Positions 7,725 to 19,635 are shown, counted from the stretch's first letter. The stretch: 64,000 nucleotides of DNA from Catenuloplanes atrovinosus (GCF_031458235.1 NZ_JAVDYB010000001.1:7961001-8025000), one strand, 5' to 3'. Numbers and translations are program-made. The notes: generated by a model from the sequence alone, not told the origin.

Positions 7725-8801
7725 TCAGAGCGCGTCGGCCGCGGCGGCGAGGAACGCGTCGTTCTCCGCCTCGGTGCCGACCGTGACGCGCACGCCGTCG
7801 CCCTGGAACGGGCGGACGATCACGCCGCGCGCCTCGCACGCGGCGCCGAACGCGGCGGCGCGGTCGCCGAGCGGCAGCCAGACGAAGTTGGCCTGGCTCT
7901 CCGGCACGTCCTGGCCGAGTTTGCGCAGCTCCACCGCGAGCCGGTCGCGTTCGCCGACTACGAGCGCGCAGCGGCGGCGGACCTCGTCCTCCTGCGCCAG
8001 CGCGGCCAGCGCGGCGGCCTGGGCCAGCAGGCTGGTGGAGAACGGCGTGGTCACCTTGCGGACCGCGGCCGCCACCTCCGGCGCCGCGACCAGGAAGCCG
8101 ACCCGCAGCCCGGCCAGGCCCCACGCCTTGGAGAGCGTGCGCAGCACCGCCACGTTCGGCCGGTCCGCGTAGGTGTCGATGCCGTCCGGCACGTCCGGGT
8201 CCGTGGCGAACTCCCGGTACGCCTCGTCCAGCACCACCAGCACGGTCTCCGGCACCGCGTCTAGGAATCGGTCGATCTCCGTGCGGCGCAGCGCGGTGCC
8301 GGTCGGGTTGTTCGGGTTGCAGACGAAGACCAGCCGGGTCCGGCCGGTGATCGCGGCGGCCATCGCGGTCAGGTCGTGGCCGTGGCCGGGCGTGTTCGGC
8401 ACCCGGACCGCGGTGGCGCCGACCGCCGCGGCCACGATCGGGTACGCCTCGAACGAGCGCCACGCGAAGATCATCTCGTCGCCCGGCAGGCAGGTGGCGC
8501 GCGCCAGGTTCTCGCAGAGCGCCACGGAGCCGCACCCGGTGACGAGCCGGTCGGCCGGTACGCCGTACCGCGCGGCCAGCCGGTCCCGCAGCTCGACCGC
8601 GGCCAGGTCCGGGTAGCGGTGGGTGCCCGCGGCGGCCGCGGTGATCGCCTCCACCACGCCGGGCAGCGGACCGAACGGCACCTCGTTGCTGGCGAGCTTG
8701 ATCGCTTCCGTCATGCCCAGGTCGCGGGCCAGGTCGGCGGGGCTGCGACCGGGCACGTACGCCGGGATCGCGTCCAGATCGGCGCGGGTCAGCCGGGTCA
8801 T
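7725..8801 (-). CDS. Histidinol-phosphate / aromatic aminotransferase (HisC-Pat family)
   Basis: 358 residues, a class I/II PLP-dependent transaminase. PLP-site motifs are visible: CNPNNPTGT (161-169), DEAYREF (192-198) and the Schiff-base Lys K225 in [15 protein letters not shown]. The N-terminus [14 protein letters not shown] is typical of HisC and phenylalanine aminotransferase (Pat). No his genes are nearby, so an aromatic aminotransferase or second HisC copy is more likely than the main histidine gene. ATG 8801 overlaps the stop of the upstream RDD gene by 4 nt, so it is the last gene of a minus-strand operon starting at 10449. Confidence 0.88.
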   Translation of the reverse strand: MTRLTRADLDAIPAYVPGRSPADLARDLGMTEAIKLASNEVPFGPLPGVVEAITAAAAGTHRYPDLAAVELRDRLAARYGVPADRLVTGCGSVALCENLARATCLPGDEMIFAWRSFEAYPIVAAAVGATAVRVPNTPGHGHDLTAMAAAITGRTRLVFVCNPNNPTGTALRRTEIDRFLDAVPETVLVVLDEAYREFATDPDVPDGIDTYADRPNVAVLRTLSKAWGLAGLRVGFLVAAPEVAAAVRKVTTPFSTSLLAQAAALAALAQEDEVRRRCALVVGERDRLAVELRKLGQDVPESQANFVWLPLGDRAAAFGAACEARGVIVRPFQGDGVRVTVGTEAENDAFLAAAADAL

Positions 8802-9853
8802 CGGTCACCTCCGGTGGTGTCGGTGCGGCCGCCGGGATCGGCCGGTGGCCGCGCGGGGTTCGTCCCGGGCCGCCCCGCGGGTAGGGGAGCGCCCGACGCG
8901 TCTCGGGGCAGCTGGACCACCACGGTCTGCGCGACGCGGTCGTGCCACGCGCGCTGCAGGTGCCGGTCGAACAGCGGCGAGAGCCCGTCCAGCAGCTGCC
9001 AGAGGAGCCCGATGCCGCAGCAGGACCAGAAGAGCGTGGCGACGCCGTAGAGGTTCCACCGGCGGAACGCGCGGATGAAGCCGGGCGTCGCGCCGTCCTG
9101 CAGCCCGATGGCCTTGATGCCCATCAGCCGCTTGCCCACGGTCTGGCCGCTGTTCGCGATCTGCGGCACCTCGTAGGCGAACCACACCATCGCGGTCACC
9201 ACCAGCATCGCCAGCTGGAGGAAGCTGAACCGGTCGGAGGCGGCCGGCACCGCCGGGTTCTCACCGCGCTCGGCCGCGGCCAGGTACTCGCTGACCTGCG
9301 GCAGGTACGCCTGGAGCTCCTGGAAGTACTGCACCAGGAACCACGAGTTGGCGATCAGCACGAGCACCAGCAGCACGCCCAGGTCGATCAGCCGGGCCAC
9401 GAACCGGGCGCCGTACCCGGCCAGCGCCATCCCGTGCGGCATCACCGGCGCCGGTGCCCAGCCGGGCGGCGGCGGCGCGCCGTGCGGCCACCCGGGCGGC
9501 GGGGGCGCACCCTGCGGCCAGCCGGGCGGGGGCGCACCCTGCGGCCAGCCGGCGGGCGGCGGTGCGCCGTGCGGCCAGCCGGGCGGTGGCGGCGTCGGGA
9601 CGGGGGAGTGCCGCGGAGGTACGGCCGTGCGGTCCACCGGCCAGCCGTGCGGCCCGCCGTCCCGGGCCGGGGGCGTGCCGTCGACGCCGGCGGCCGGCGC
9701 GGGCGGTGCGGGCGCGGGCTCCGGTGGCGGCGGGCCGTCGGGCGGCGTCGCGTCCGCCGGCAGCGGCGCACCGATCCAGCCCTCGCCGTCCCACCACCGC
9801 TGCGTGGCCGGATCCGCCGGGTCCTTGTACCAGCCGGGGGCGATGTCGCTCAC
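8798..9853 (-). CDS. DUF2510 and RDD domain membrane protein
   Basis: 351 residues. An N-terminal DUF2510 module ([19 protein letters not shown], residues 5-23) is followed by a Pro-rich linker with four to five copies of a PPPGWPHGA-like unit (about 88-135). A C-terminal RDD domain follows ([40 protein letters not shown]) with three transmembrane helices. RDD proteins are membrane proteins, some linked to ion or solute transport. DUF2510 recurs at the N-terminus of actinobacterial membrane proteins. Its start overlaps the stop of the second RDD gene by 4 nt. Confidence 0.88.
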   Translation of the reverse strand: MSDIAPGWYKDPADPATQRWWDGEGWIGAPLPADATPPDGPPPPEPAPAPPAPAAGVDGTPPARDGGPHGWPVDRTAVPPRHSPVPTPPPPGWPHGAPPPAGWPQGAPPPGWPQGAPPPPGWPHGAPPPPGWAPAPVMPHGMALAGYGARFVARLIDLGVLLVLVLIANSWFLVQYFQELQAYLPQVSEYLAAAERGENPAVPAASDRFSFLQLAMLVVTAMVWFAYEVPQIANSGQTVGKRLMGIKAIGLQDGATPGFIRAFRRWNLYGVATLFWSCCGIGLLWQLLDGLSPLFDRHLQRAWHDRVAQTVVVQLPRDASGAPLPAGRPGTNPARPPADPGGRTDTTGGDR

Positions 9854-10449
9854 TGGAACACCCCGCCGGGCATCGCTGTGCTCACCGGAGAAACCTTAAC
9901 CACCGTGGTCGCGGCGGCCTTGTCGTGGAGGCACTGCTGGTACGGCTTGTCCCAGAGCTGCCACAGGCCGTCCAGGTACGCACCGAAGGGCACCAGGTTC
10001 AGGCCGAGGGTCGCGCCCCAGCGCTTCGCCGCGTCGCCGCGGCCGATCCCCTGGCCGGGCAGCTGCCCGAGGCGCACGATGTGCAGTTTCATGAACCGCT
10101 TCCCCGGTGTCTGGCCGCTTTTGAGCACGAACTCGACATGGTAGAGGTAGCTCAGCAGCGTACCCAGCACGAACGCGACGCCGGTCGAGATCAGGACCGA
10201 GGCGACGTAGCCGGGGACGGCCGCCGGGTCGCCGGTGCCGTCCGGGCCGGCCAGCGCCACGGCCTGCGACGTGACGTAGATGACCAGCGGGATCGTGTAG
10301 ACCATCGCGATCGCGCCGAGGATGAGGCCGTCGACGAGGTACGCCACGAGGCGGTCGACGAACGGGGCCAGCACCGGCGGAGGTGCGGAATATCCGGGAT
10401 GACCGGTATATGCGGGAGGGGGGCCCGAGTACTGCGGATTCACCGGCAC
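9850..10449 (-). CDS. RDD family membrane protein
   Basis: 199 residues. A short Pro/Tyr/Gly-rich N-terminus precedes an RDD domain: FVDRLVAYLVDGLILGAIA, SGQTPGKRFMKLHIVR and CLHDKAAATTVVK. Three or four hydrophobic helices. The start is GTG 10449; the stop overlaps the next RDD gene. Two different RDD proteins encoded in tandem suggests they may form a hetero-oligomer (inference). Confidence 0.85.
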   Translation of the reverse strand: MPVNPQYSGPPPAYTGHPGYSAPPPVLAPFVDRLVAYLVDGLILGAIAMVYTIPLVIYVTSQAVALAGPDGTGDPAAVPGYVASVLISTGVAFVLGTLLSYLYHVEFVLKSGQTPGKRFMKLHIVRLGQLPGQGIGRGDAAKRWGATLGLNLVPFGAYLDGLWQLWDKPYQQCLHDKAAATTVVKVSPVSTAMPGGVFQ

Positions 10450-10493
10450 AGTCTCCCAGGTCGCGCTGAGGAATGTCTGCGAGCGAGGCTCGG

Positions 10494-10877
10494 CTATCTG
10501 ACCAGCACGTCCATCAATCGCTCCAGCTCCGCGGCCGGGTCCGCGGTCAGCCCGGTGTGCACCGGCCCGGTCTGGATGATCGTGCTGCGCGGCGCGGTCA
10601 GCCAGCGGAACCGTTCACCGGGCCGCATGCCGCCGGCCGGCCCGCAGACCGCGTCGCCCGCGGTGGTGACCTCGAACGACCGCAGCGCGCCGAGCACCGC
10701 GTCCGCGTCGACGGTACGGTCCAGCGCGCGCAGCCGGTCCAGGTCCAGTGCGGTGCGCGCGGCCAGGAACCCGGTTCGCTGGCAGTAGAGGATCACGCCG
10801 ACGTTGATCTGCTCGCCGCGCTCCACCCGCGGCAGCACCCGCACCACCGCGTACTCGAACAGTTGCCGGTCGCTCAT
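10494..10877 (-). CDS. DUF3037 family protein
   Basis: 127 residues. The start MSDRQLFEYAVVRVLPRVER and the strand EQINVGVILYC match DUF3037, a small cytosolic family of unknown function. In actinobacteria it is commonly encoded beside a HipA-like kinase, as here. It is downstream of that kinase, separated by a 60-bp repeat whose small open frame overlaps both genes. A role as partner or substrate of the kinase is inference from co-occurrence. Confidence 0.85.
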   Translation of the reverse strand: MSDRQLFEYAVVRVLPRVERGEQINVGVILYCQRTGFLAARTALDLDRLRALDRTVDADAVLGALRSFEVTTAGDAVCGPAGGMRPGERFRWLTAPRSTIIQTGPVHTGLTADPAAELERLMDVLVR

Positions 10878-10939
10878 GCCGGAATCCCCTCGACGCTGCG
10901 GTGACGCCGTGGTCGGCGCTGAGCCGATGGTTCGCTCAC
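10874..10939 (-). repeat. Dispersed linker repeat, copy 2, with 21-codon open frame
   Basis: It fills the gap between the HipA-like gene and the DUF3037 gene. Read on the minus strand it is an open frame from GTG 10939 (overlapping the upstream TGA as GTGA) to TGA 10874 (overlapping the downstream ATG as ATGA). It would encode a 21-residue peptide starting MSEPSAQRRPRRHRSVEG. The core CATCGGCTCAGCGCCGACCA also occurs in the 75-bp repeats at 34931-35137, which have the same double 4-nt overlap. Codon use is unlike the genome norm, so it may be a repeat rather than a gene. Confidence 0.7.
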
Positions 10940-11712
10940 TTCGACACCCCCACCGGCAGCCAGGCGTCCCGGCCGCCGGCGCGGGCCAGCAGGTGGTCGC
11001 GGTAGGCCGCGCGCACGCCGTCCGCCGTGGCCAGCGCCGGGTCCTCGCTGTCCGGCGCGGCCAGCCAGCCGTCCGGCACCAGCGCCAGCACGTCGCTCAG
11101 CAGCTCGCGGGTGATCTGCGGGCCGAGCGACGCGTCCGCCTCGGCCAGCCGGGTGGCGAACGGCGCCAGCACGTGATCGTCTCCCTTGAACGGCCGGTGC
11201 ACCACCGCGCCGGCCCGCGGCCAGTTGTGGTGGAAGTAGAGCGCGGCGCCGTGGTCGATCAGCCAGAGGCCGCCGTGGTGCCAGGTCAGCATGTTCGGGT
11301 TGCGCCAGCTGCGGTCCACGTTCTCCACGAACGCGTCGAACCACAGGATGCGCGAGGCGAGCAGCGGGTCGACCGGGTGGGCGAGCGGGTCGAAGCCGAG
11401 CGCGCCGGGCAGGAAGTCCATGCCGAGGTTGTCGCCGCCGGAGTGACGCAGCAGCTCCTGGACCTCCTGGTCGGGCTCGGCGCGGGCGATCACCGGGTCC
11501 AGCTCCAGCACCACCAGCTCCGGCACGGGCAGGCCGAGGCGGCGGGCCAGCTCGCCCGCGATCACCTCGGCGACCAGCGCCTTCGGGCCCTGGCCGGCGC
11601 CGCGGAACTTGACCACGTAGGTGCCGAGGTCGTCGGCCTCGATCACGCCGGGCAGCGATCCGCCCTCGCGGAGCGGTGTGACATACCGCGTTCCGATCAC
11701 TCGCCGAAGCAT
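10936..11712 (-). CDS. HipA-like protein kinase
   Basis: 258 residues. The phosphatidylinositol-kinase-like HipA fold is visible. The N-terminal lobe has the ATP-binding Lys in TYVVKFRGAG (about 35-44). The catalytic loop reads FVENVDRSWRNPN (about 138-150), and the metal-binding segment reads WLIDHGAALYF. HipA kinases phosphorylate protein targets; classical ones form toxin-antitoxin pairs with HipB. No HipB-type HTH gene is adjacent; DUF3037 is downstream instead. ATG 11712 has TAAGCT 7 nt upstream, a leaderless-type promoter, divergent from the propeller gene at 11824. Confidence 0.82.
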   Translation of the reverse strand: MLRRVIGTRYVTPLREGGSLPGVIEADDLGTYVVKFRGAGQGPKALVAEVIAGELARRLGLPVPELVVLELDPVIARAEPDQEVQELLRHSGGDNLGMDFLPGALGFDPLAHPVDPLLASRILWFDAFVENVDRSWRNPNMLTWHHGGLWLIDHGAALYFHHNWPRAGAVVHRPFKGDDHVLAPFATRLAEADASLGPQITRELLSDVLALVPDGWLAAPDSEDPALATADGVRAAYRDHLLARAGGRDAWLPVGVSK

Positions 11713-11719
11713 GGTGATC

Positions 11720-11725
11720 AGCTTA
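11720..11725 (-). promoter_or_regulatory. -10 element (TAAGCT) for the HipA-like gene
   Basis: On the minus strand, 7 nt before ATG 11712; leaderless type. It faces the plus-strand -10 at 11812 across about 90 bp. Confidence 0.6.
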
Positions 11726-11811
11726 GGCGTACGTACCGGCCGATGCTTTTGGTCCTGTTTGTTATGGACAGGCGGGAATTGCGCATTCACGCCATGCCGG
11801 GGAGGCGTGGT

Positions 11812-11817
11812 TAGCGT
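11812..11817 (+). promoter_or_regulatory. -10 element (TAGCGT) for the propeller gene at 11824
   Basis: 6 nt before GTG 11824; leaderless type. Confidence 0.5.
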
Positions 11818-11823
11818 GGGCGC

Positions 11824-13245
11824 GTGGCGAATGGCCGGCGTCCGTGCGTGAGGTGCTGGCTGATCCTTGCCGTCGTCGCGCTGGTGACGCTGGCGCTGAC
11901 CAACGTGTGGAACCCGTGGCCCGGCGTGTGGGCCTGGGTCAACCAGAGCGGCCCGCTGGCGGAGCCCGCCCCGGCATGGCAGCAGCGGGTCGGCGCCCTG
12001 CCGCGGACCGTCACGATAGCCGGTGGCGCCGTGATCATCGACCGGGGTGACGCGGTCGAGGGACGCGCGCTCGCCAGCGGTGGCCTCGCCTGGGAGAAGA
12101 CCGGGATCAGCTGGAACGCGGTGGCCGGCGAAGGGGACGGCGCGGTGGTGCTGACCGGCGAGCTGCTCACCAAGGGCTACCAGGTGCTCAACCCCTACGA
12201 CGGCACGGTGCTGCGGACCAGCACGGACGCGGTGGGCGTCTGGACGTACCGAAACCTGCTGGTCGACGTGCGGTGCTTCGCCGCGAAGGACTGCGTGCTC
12301 TCCGCCTGGGACCCGCGCGGTACCGCGCCGCGCTGGTCCACCGACCTGCCCGGCATCCAGGTCGGCCTCAACCCCGACAACCCCAGGTCGTTCGGTACGG
12401 AACTGCTGACCACGCCGCGGGTGAGCGGCGACGCGGCCGGCCCCCAACCGGCGCCCGCGCTGCTCGGCCTGCCGATCGACAACAAGGTATACGTGGTGGA
12501 GACCGGCACCGGCCGGGTGGCCCGGGTCGCGGACCCGGGCCGGGAGGAGCGGGTGACCACCGCGGGCGGCCGGGTGATCCGGGTGCTCGCCCAGTCCGCG
12601 GACGGCACCTGCTACTTCACGGTGACCGGCCACGAGGCGGGCACCGGCCGGGAGGTCTGGCGGCAGACCGCGCTGAACCTGCGCACCACGGAGAGCGCCG
12701 GGTGCGCGCAGCGCGCGGACCCCAGCGGCGGGCGCAACGTGGTGCTCGGCGTGGCGCCGGACCGCCGCGAGGTGATCGTGGACATGTTCGACGGCCGGCT
12801 GCTGTGGACCGGCGAGCCGGGCGACCGGGTGCTCTCGGTGGACGACCAGTTCGTGGCCGTGCGCACCGAGGACGACCGGTTGCTCCGCGGGTACGTGCTG
12901 GGCCAGGAGGGCGTCGCCTGGTCGCGCGACGCGGACGGGGACACCCAGGCCGCGATCGCCCGGTACGCGGTGGTGGTGATCGAGAAGGACCCGGACCGGG
13001 TGGTGGCGCTCGCGCCGGTGAGCGGCGCCGTGCTGGCCGAGGTGCGGTCCGGCGCGGACGTGCTCGCGGTCGGCCCGGCCGGCCTGATCATCGGGGACGG
13101 CCGGGACATCGGATACGTGCCCTACGGGTCGCAACTTGCCGATGGCGGGAGTTCCGACCAAACGGGCGGAGCGCCCGGTGACGGCGATGCCGACGCGGTG
13201 TGCGCGGATCCGTCCCGGCCCAATTGCGGCCTCTCCGGCAAGTAG
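11824..13245 (+). CDS. Membrane-anchored PQQ-like beta-propeller protein
   Basis: 473 residues. A basic N-terminus (MANGRRPCVRC) and one transmembrane helix (about 10-28) are followed by an outer beta-propeller with repeated blade motifs (VLNPYDGTVLRTSTD, VVETGTGRVARVADPG, MFDGRLLWTGEPGDRVLSVDD). There are seven or eight Cys in the outer part. It resembles the propeller protein at 6428-7681 in architecture. Function unknown; ligand sensing or cell-envelope interaction are reasonable guesses. Monocistronic, leaderless-type promoter. Confidence 0.72.
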   Translation: MANGRRPCVRCWLILAVVALVTLALTNVWNPWPGVWAWVNQSGPLAEPAPAWQQRVGALPRTVTIAGGAVIIDRGDAVEGRALASGGLAWEKTGISWNAVAGEGDGAVVLTGELLTKGYQVLNPYDGTVLRTSTDAVGVWTYRNLLVDVRCFAAKDCVLSAWDPRGTAPRWSTDLPGIQVGLNPDNPRSFGTELLTTPRVSGDAAGPQPAPALLGLPIDNKVYVVETGTGRVARVADPGREERVTTAGGRVIRVLAQSADGTCYFTVTGHEAGTGREVWRQTALNLRTTESAGCAQRADPSGGRNVVLGVAPDRREVIVDMFDGRLLWTGEPGDRVLSVDDQFVAVRTEDDRLLRGYVLGQEGVAWSRDADGDTQAAIARYAVVVIEKDPDRVVALAPVSGAVLAEVRSGADVLAVGPAGLIIGDGRDIGYVPYGSQLADGGSSDQTGGAPGDGDADAVCADPSRPNCGLSGK

Positions 13246-13282
13246 CCACGGACCGGTCACCGAAGCCGTCCCCGGACTGGCC

Positions 13283-13288
13283 TAGGCT
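13283..13288 (+). promoter_or_regulatory. -10 element (TAGGCT) for the class I fumarase
   Basis: 8 nt before ATG 13297. This supports that ATG over the in-frame TTG at 13288, which would lie inside the hexamer. Confidence 0.55.
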
Positions 13289-13296
13289 TGCGGCTC

Positions 13297-14964
<1,668 letters not shown>

Positions 14965-14979
14965 CCGCCGTGTCACGTC

Positions 14980-15027
14980 GGTCGCATGCCCGTCCCGGTC
15001 CGGGACCGCGCGGACGGGCAGGCGACC
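14980..15027 (+). terminator. Strong hairpin after the class I fumarase
   Basis: GGTCGCATGCCCGTCC (14980-14995) pairs with GGACGGGCAGGCGACC (15012-15027) with one mismatch. The 16-nt loop holds its own small GGTCC/GGGACC stem. Confidence 0.75.
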
Positions 15028-15247
15028 GCCCCCGTTGTGATCTTGCGGGACGTGTTCACACATCCGCAGCCATAGCCTGCCGGACGTCGCTTCCGAATCG
15101 CTGCCGTTCCGCTCTCACGGCCGATCATCGGGTGGCCTGCTGTTTGCCGTACCGCAATCGTTTGTCCCGGTTCGCCGTGATCGGCGATGGGAGCCACCGT
15201 CCGGAGGAGCTACATTTCTGCTCGGCGAGGCACGTCCGGGAGTCGCG

Positions 15248-18229
15248 ATGTGGTTTGGCATCCTAGGTCCGCTGCGGGTCGCGAACGGTGGCGTCGACGC
15301 GCCGGTCGCCGCCGGCCGGGACCGGGTCGTGCTCGCCATGCTGCTGCTCAACTCGCTGCACGTGGTCTCGATCGACCAGCTGGTCGACGCGCTGTGGGAC
15401 TCGTCGCCGCCCGCCACCGCCCGCGGCCAGCTGCAGAGCAGCGTCTCCCGGATCCGCCGCGCGTTCGCCGAGGCCGGGCTGCCCGCCGACCTGATCGTCA
15501 CGGACCCGGCCGGATACCGCCTGGTCGCCGACCCGGAGCAGGTCGACGTGAACGTCTTCGACCGCCGCCTCGCCCAGGCCCGGCTCGCGGTGGAGAAGGA
15601 GGAGTGGGCGGAGGCGCGGGAGCACTTCCGCGCCGCGCTCTCGCTCTGGAAGGGACCCGCGCTGGCCGGCATCACCAGCCCGGCCGTGCGCCGCGCCGCC
15701 GCCGCGCTGGACGAGCAGCGGCTGCTGGCCATAGAGGACACGTTCGACGTGGAGCTGCGGCTCGGCCTGGAGCGCGAGGCGATCAGCGGGCTGACCGGGC
15801 TGGTCGAGCGCCACCCGCTGCGGGAACGGCTGCGCGGCCAGCTGATGATCGCGCTCTACCGGGCCGGCCGGCAGGCGGACGCGCTCGCGGTCTACCGGGA
15901 CGCGCGCGAGGTGCTGGCCACCGAGCTGGGCATCGAGCCGGGACCGGCGCTGCGCGAGGTGCAGCGGCAGATCCTCACCGGTGAGGTGCAGGCCTCGGCC
16001 CCGCCGGCGCAGCGGGACGTGACGCTGCCGGTGCGCGCGCTGCCGCGTACCGTCGCGGACTTCACCGGCCGGGCCGACGCGGTGGACCGGCTGGTCGGCG
16101 CGGTCGAGGAGGCCGGCTTCGACGGCCCGGTGATCCAGGTGATCGACGGCATGGCCGGCAGCGGCAAGACCACGCTGGCGGTGCACGTGGCGAACCTGGT
16201 GGCGCCGCGCTACCCGGACGCGCAGCTCTTCATCGACCTGCACGGGCACAGCCTGCGCCGGCCGCTGGACGCGTCCGCCGCGCTGGTCACGCTGCTGCGC
16301 CAGCTCGGCCTGCCCGGCGACCGGATTCCGGTGGACATGGACGACCGGGTGGCGCTCTGGCGCAGCGAGCTGGCCGCCCGCCGGGCGCTGGTGGTGCTGG
16401 ACAACGTGGCCAGTACCGCGCAGATCGCGCCGCTGCTGCCGGCCTCCGCGGGCAGCCTCGCGCTGATCACCAGCCGGCGCCGGCTGCTCGGGCTGGACGC
16501 GGTCCGCCCGGAGTCGCTGCCGGTGCTCTCCGAGTCCGAGGCGGTCGACCTGCTGGCCCGCATCGCCGGCGACCGGGTGCGCGCGGAGCCGGAGGCGGCG
16601 GCCGACGTGGTGCGCTGCTGCGGCTACCTCCCGCTGGCGATCCGGCTGGCCGCGGCCCGGCTGGCGCACCGTCCACGCTGGCGGGTCGCGGACCTGGCCC
16701 GGCGGCTGGCCGGCCGCTCCGCGCTGCCCGAGCTGGCGGCCGAGGAGCGCACCGTGGCCAGCGCGTTCGACCTCTCCTACGCGCACCTGCCGGCCGTGGC
16801 GCAGCGGGTGTTCCGGCTGCTCGGGCTGCACCCGGGCGAGCGGTTCGACGCGTACACCACGGCCGCGCTGGCCGGGCTGCCGCTGGACGACGCGCAGGAC
16901 GTGCTGGACGACCTGGTGGACTGGCACCTGGTGGAGGAGCCGCAGGCCGGGCGCTACCGCCTGCACGACCTGATGCGCGAGTTCGCGTCCGGGCTCGCCG
17001 CCCGGGACCCGCTGCCGGAACGGCACGCCGCGGTCGGCCGGCTGCTCGACTTCTACCTGCACGCGGCGGACGCGTCCACGGTCGGCATGGAGGCGCACAG
17101 CTCCGGTGACGTGCGCGGCTGGGGGCCGGCGCAGCGCCCGGACCTGGTCGAGGCGCTGCCCAGCAAGCTGCGCTGGCTGGAGGACGAACGGGCCGCGCTG
17201 ATCGCGCTGGCCGACCGGGCGATCGGCGCCGGGCACGCGCACTACGCCTGGTGGCTGGCGCGGGCGGCGTGGCGGTTCCTGTACGTCAACGCGTACCACG
17301 ACGACCTGATCGTGCTGCACGAGCGCGGTCTGGCCGCCGCCCGGCTGGCGGGCGACGACGCGGCCGTGGCGCAGGTGCTCAACTACCTGGCCTCCTCCTA
17401 CTACCGCACCGGCCGGTACGCGGACGCGGTGACGCACCTGACCGAGTCGCTGCGGCTGCGCGAGCTGCTCGGCGACGACCGGGGCACCGCCACCACGCGC
17501 GGCAACCTCTCCGCGGTGCAGCTGATGATGGGGCTGCTGCCGGAGGCGCTGGCGAACGCGCGCGCGTCCTACGCGGTCTGGGAACGGCTCGGCGACGACC
17601 GCGGGCGCATGCTGCACCTGCCGAAGATGGGCTTCGTCGCCACGCTGCTCGGCCGGTACGAGGAGGCGCTGCACTACCACCGCCGCCACCTGCTGCTCGC
17701 CTGCGAGCGCCGCGACCAGCACAACGTCTCGGTCGCGCTCGGCCACATCGGCGCGGTCCGGGTGCGGATGGGCGCGGCCGACGCGGCGGCCCGCTGCCTC
17801 ACCGCCGCCCTGCGCCGCCAGCGCGGCATCCCGTACAACGAGGCCGAGGTGCTCAACGACCTCGGCACCGCACGCCGCCTCCAGGGCCGGTTGGCCGAGG
17901 CGGAGCGGCACCACCAGGAGGCGCTGCGGATCATGCGGACCGTCGGCGACCGGCAGGGCGAGGCGCTGGTCGGCAACGACCTCGCGGCCACGCTGCTGGC
18001 GGCCGGGGACGAGACGGCCGCGGCGGAGGCGTACCGGCGCTCGCTGGCCATCTCGGTGCAGATCGGCCACCGGTACGAGCAGGCCCGCGCGCTGGCCGGC
18101 CTGGGCGACTGCCTGACCCGGCGGGACCCGGACGAGGCCCGCGCGTGCCGCGAGCGCGCACAGATGATCTTCGAGGAGATGGGGGTGGCTCAGATCAACT
18201 GCGAGCCGGCCGCCGGAGAGGGAGGATGA
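15248..18229 (+). CDS. AfsR/SARP-type transcriptional regulator with NB-ARC and TPR domains
   Basis: 993 residues, full AfsR-like architecture. Residues 1-95 are an OmpR-type winged helix ([12 protein letters not shown] recognition region). Residues 96-245 are the bacterial transcriptional activation domain. An NB-ARC ATPase spans about 270-560, with Walker [10 protein letters not shown] at 301-309 and Walker [10 protein letters not shown]. TPRs fill about 660-985. Such proteins activate antibiotic and other secondary-metabolism genes by recruiting RNA polymerase, with ATP binding as a switch. No biosynthetic cluster is nearby, so it may be a global AfsR-like regulator. It sits between two fumarase genes, and its stop overlaps the fumC start by 4 nt. 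Confidence 0.93.
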   Translation: MWFGILGPLRVANGGVDAPVAAGRDRVVLAMLLLNSLHVVSIDQLVDALWDSSPPATARGQLQSSVSRIRRAFAEAGLPADLIVTDPAGYRLVADPEQVDVNVFDRRLAQARLAVEKEEWAEAREHFRAALSLWKGPALAGITSPAVRRAAAALDEQRLLAIEDTFDVELRLGLEREAISGLTGLVERHPLRERLRGQLMIALYRAGRQADALAVYRDAREVLATELGIEPGPALREVQRQILTGEVQASAPPAQRDVTLPVRALPRTVADFTGRADAVDRLVGAVEEAGFDGPVIQVIDGMAGSGKTTLAVHVANLVAPRYPDAQLFIDLHGHSLRRPLDASAALVTLLRQLGLPGDRIPVDMDDRVALWRSELAARRALVVLDNVASTAQIAPLLPASAGSLALITSRRRLLGLDAVRPESLPVLSESEAVDLLARIAGDRVRAEPEAAADVVRCCGYLPLAIRLAAARLAHRPRWRVADLARRLAGRSALPELAAEERTVASAFDLSYAHLPAVAQRVFRLLGLHPGERFDAYTTAALAGLPLDDAQDVLDDLVDWHLVEEPQAGRYRLHDLMREFASGLAARDPLPERHAAVGRLLDFYLHAADASTVGMEAHSSGDVRGWGPAQRPDLVEALPSKLRWLEDERAALIALADRAIGAGHAHYAWWLARAAWRFLYVNAYHDDLIVLHERGLAAARLAGDDAAVAQVLNYLASSYYRTGRYADAVTHLTESLRLRELLGDDRGTATTRGNLSAVQLMMGLLPEALANARASYAVWERLGDDRGRMLHLPKMGFVATLLGRYEEALHYHRRHLLLACERRDQHNVSVALGHIGAVRVRMGAADAAARCLTAALRRQRGIPYNEAEVLNDLGTARRLQGRLAEAERHHQEALRIMRTVGDRQGEALVGNDLAATLLAAGDETAAAEAYRRSLAISVQIGHRYEQARALAGLGDCLTRRDPDEARACRERAQMIFEEMGVAQINCEPAAGEGG

Positions 18230-19635
18230 GGGCTGTGACGACTGCGAACGAGAGTGGATATCGGATCGAGCGCGACACCATGGGCGAGGTCCGGGTGCCG
18301 GTGGACGCGCTGTGGCGAGCCCAGACCCAGCGGGCCGTGGAGAACTTCCCCATCTCCGGGCGCGGCCTGGAGCCGGCCCACATCCGCGCGCTGGCGCAGA
18401 TCAAGGGCGCGGCCGCCGCGGTGAACGCGGAGCTCGGCGTGGTCGACACGGACGTGGCGAAGGCGATCGAGACCGCGGCCGCGCACGTGGCGGACGGCGG
18501 CTACGACGACCAGTTCCCGATCGACGTGTTCCAGACCGGCTCCGGCACCTCGTCCAACATGAACACCAACGAGGTCATCGCCACGCTGGCCAGCCGCGAG
18601 CTGGGCCGTGACGTGCACCCGAACGACCACGTGAACGCGTCCCAGTCCAGTAACGACGTGTTCCCCTCCTCGATCCACCTGGCCGCCACCCAGGCGGTCA
18701 CGCACGACCTGATCCCGGCGCTCGGACATCTGGCCGACGCGCTGGGCGCCAAGGCCGCCGAGTGGGAGACCACCGTGAAGTCCGGCCGCACCCACCTGAT
18801 GGACGCCACCCCGGTCACGCTCGGCCAGGAGTTCTCCGGCTACGCCGCGCAGGTGCGGTACGGCGTCGAGCGCCTGGAGGCCGCGCTGCCCCGGCTGGCG
18901 GAGTTGCCGCTCGGCGGCACCGCGGTCGGCACCGGCGTGAACACGCCGCCCGGCTTCGCGCCCGCCGTGATCGAGAAGCTGCGCGCCGCCACCGGCCTGC
19001 CGCTGACCGAGGCCCGCAACCACTTCGAGGCGCAGGGCGCGCGCGACGCGCTGGTCGAGGCGTCCGGCCAGGTGCGCACGATCGCGGCCGGCCTCTACAA
19101 GATCGCCAACGACATCCGCTGGATGGGCTCGGGCCCGCGCGCCGGCCTGCGCGAGCTGCGCCTGCCCGACCTCCAGCCCGGCTCGTCGATCATGCCGGGC
19201 AAGGTGAACCCGGTGGTGCCGGAGGCGGTCCGCCAGGTCGTCGCGCAGGTGATCGGCAACGACGCGGCCGTGGCGTTCGCCGGCACCCAGGGCGACTTCG
19301 AGCTGAACGTGATGCTCCCGGTGATGGGCCGCAACCTGCTGGAGTCGATCAAACTCGTGGCGAACGTGTCCCGGCTGCTGGCCGACCGCTGCGTGGCCGG
19401 GCTGGAGGCGGACACCGACATCACCCGCGGGTACGCGGAGGGCTCGCCGTCGATCGTCACGCCGCTCAACCGCTACCTCGGGTACGACGAGGCCGCCTCG
19501 ATCGCGAAGACCGCGCTGAAGGAGAACAAGACCATCCGCGAGGTGGTCGTGGAGCGCGGCCACGTGGCGTCCGGAAAGCTCACCGAGGAGCAGTTGGACA
19601 CCGCTCTTGACGTTCTGCGCATGACGCGGCCGTAG
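18226..19635 (+). CDS. fumC: Class II fumarate hydratase
   Basis: 469 residues. It is cofactor-free FumC, which interconverts fumarate and malate, of the aspartase/fumarase superfamily. Motifs: [14 protein letters not shown], the TxSxR-like [12 protein letters not shown], and the signature [12 protein letters not shown] whose flexible loop carries the catalytic Ser. ATG 18226 overlaps the SARP stop (ATGA) with GGAGAG 5 nt before it. GTG 18235, with GGAGG 9 nt upstream, is an equally possible start and would remove three residues. Overlap with the regulator gene implies co-transcription. Confidence 0.95.
   Translation: MRAVTTANESGYRIERDTMGEVRVPVDALWRAQTQRAVENFPISGRGLEPAHIRALAQIKGAAAAVNAELGVVDTDVAKAIETAAAHVADGGYDDQFPIDVFQTGSGTSSNMNTNEVIATLASRELGRDVHPNDHVNASQSSNDVFPSSIHLAATQAVTHDLIPALGHLADALGAKAAEWETTVKSGRTHLMDATPVTLGQEFSGYAAQVRYGVERLEAALPRLAELPLGGTAVGTGVNTPPGFAPAVIEKLRAATGLPLTEARNHFEAQGARDALVEASGQVRTIAAGLYKIANDIRWMGSGPRAGLRELRLPDLQPGSSIMPGKVNPVVPEAVRQVVAQVIGNDAAVAFAGTQGDFELNVMLPVMGRNLLESIKLVANVSRLLADRCVAGLEADTDITRGYAEGSPSIVTPLNRYLGYDEAASIAKTALKENKTIREVVVERGHVASGKLTEEQLDTALDVLRMTRP

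Noticed and set aside
9450-9600. CRISPR-like or tandem repeat array
   Set aside because: The repeats are codon-level repeats of a PPPGWPHGA linker inside the RDD gene, with no spacers.
10480-10492. CGAGC/GCTCG hairpin after the DUF3037 gene as a third copy of the linker repeat
   Set aside because: Only a few bases resemble the repeat and the core sequence is absent.
10936-11712. Classical HipBA toxin-antitoxin operon
   Set aside because: No HipB-like helix-turn-helix gene is adjacent; the partner is DUF3037.
15263-18070. 935-codon minus-strand open frame opposite the SARP gene
   Set aside because: No start signal, no recognisable domain and shadow-type composition; the plus strand has a complete four-domain regulator.
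15248-18229. A secondary-metabolite cluster around the SARP regulator
   Set aside because: No PKS, NRPS, terpene or RiPP genes flank it; neighbours are fumarases and a protease.
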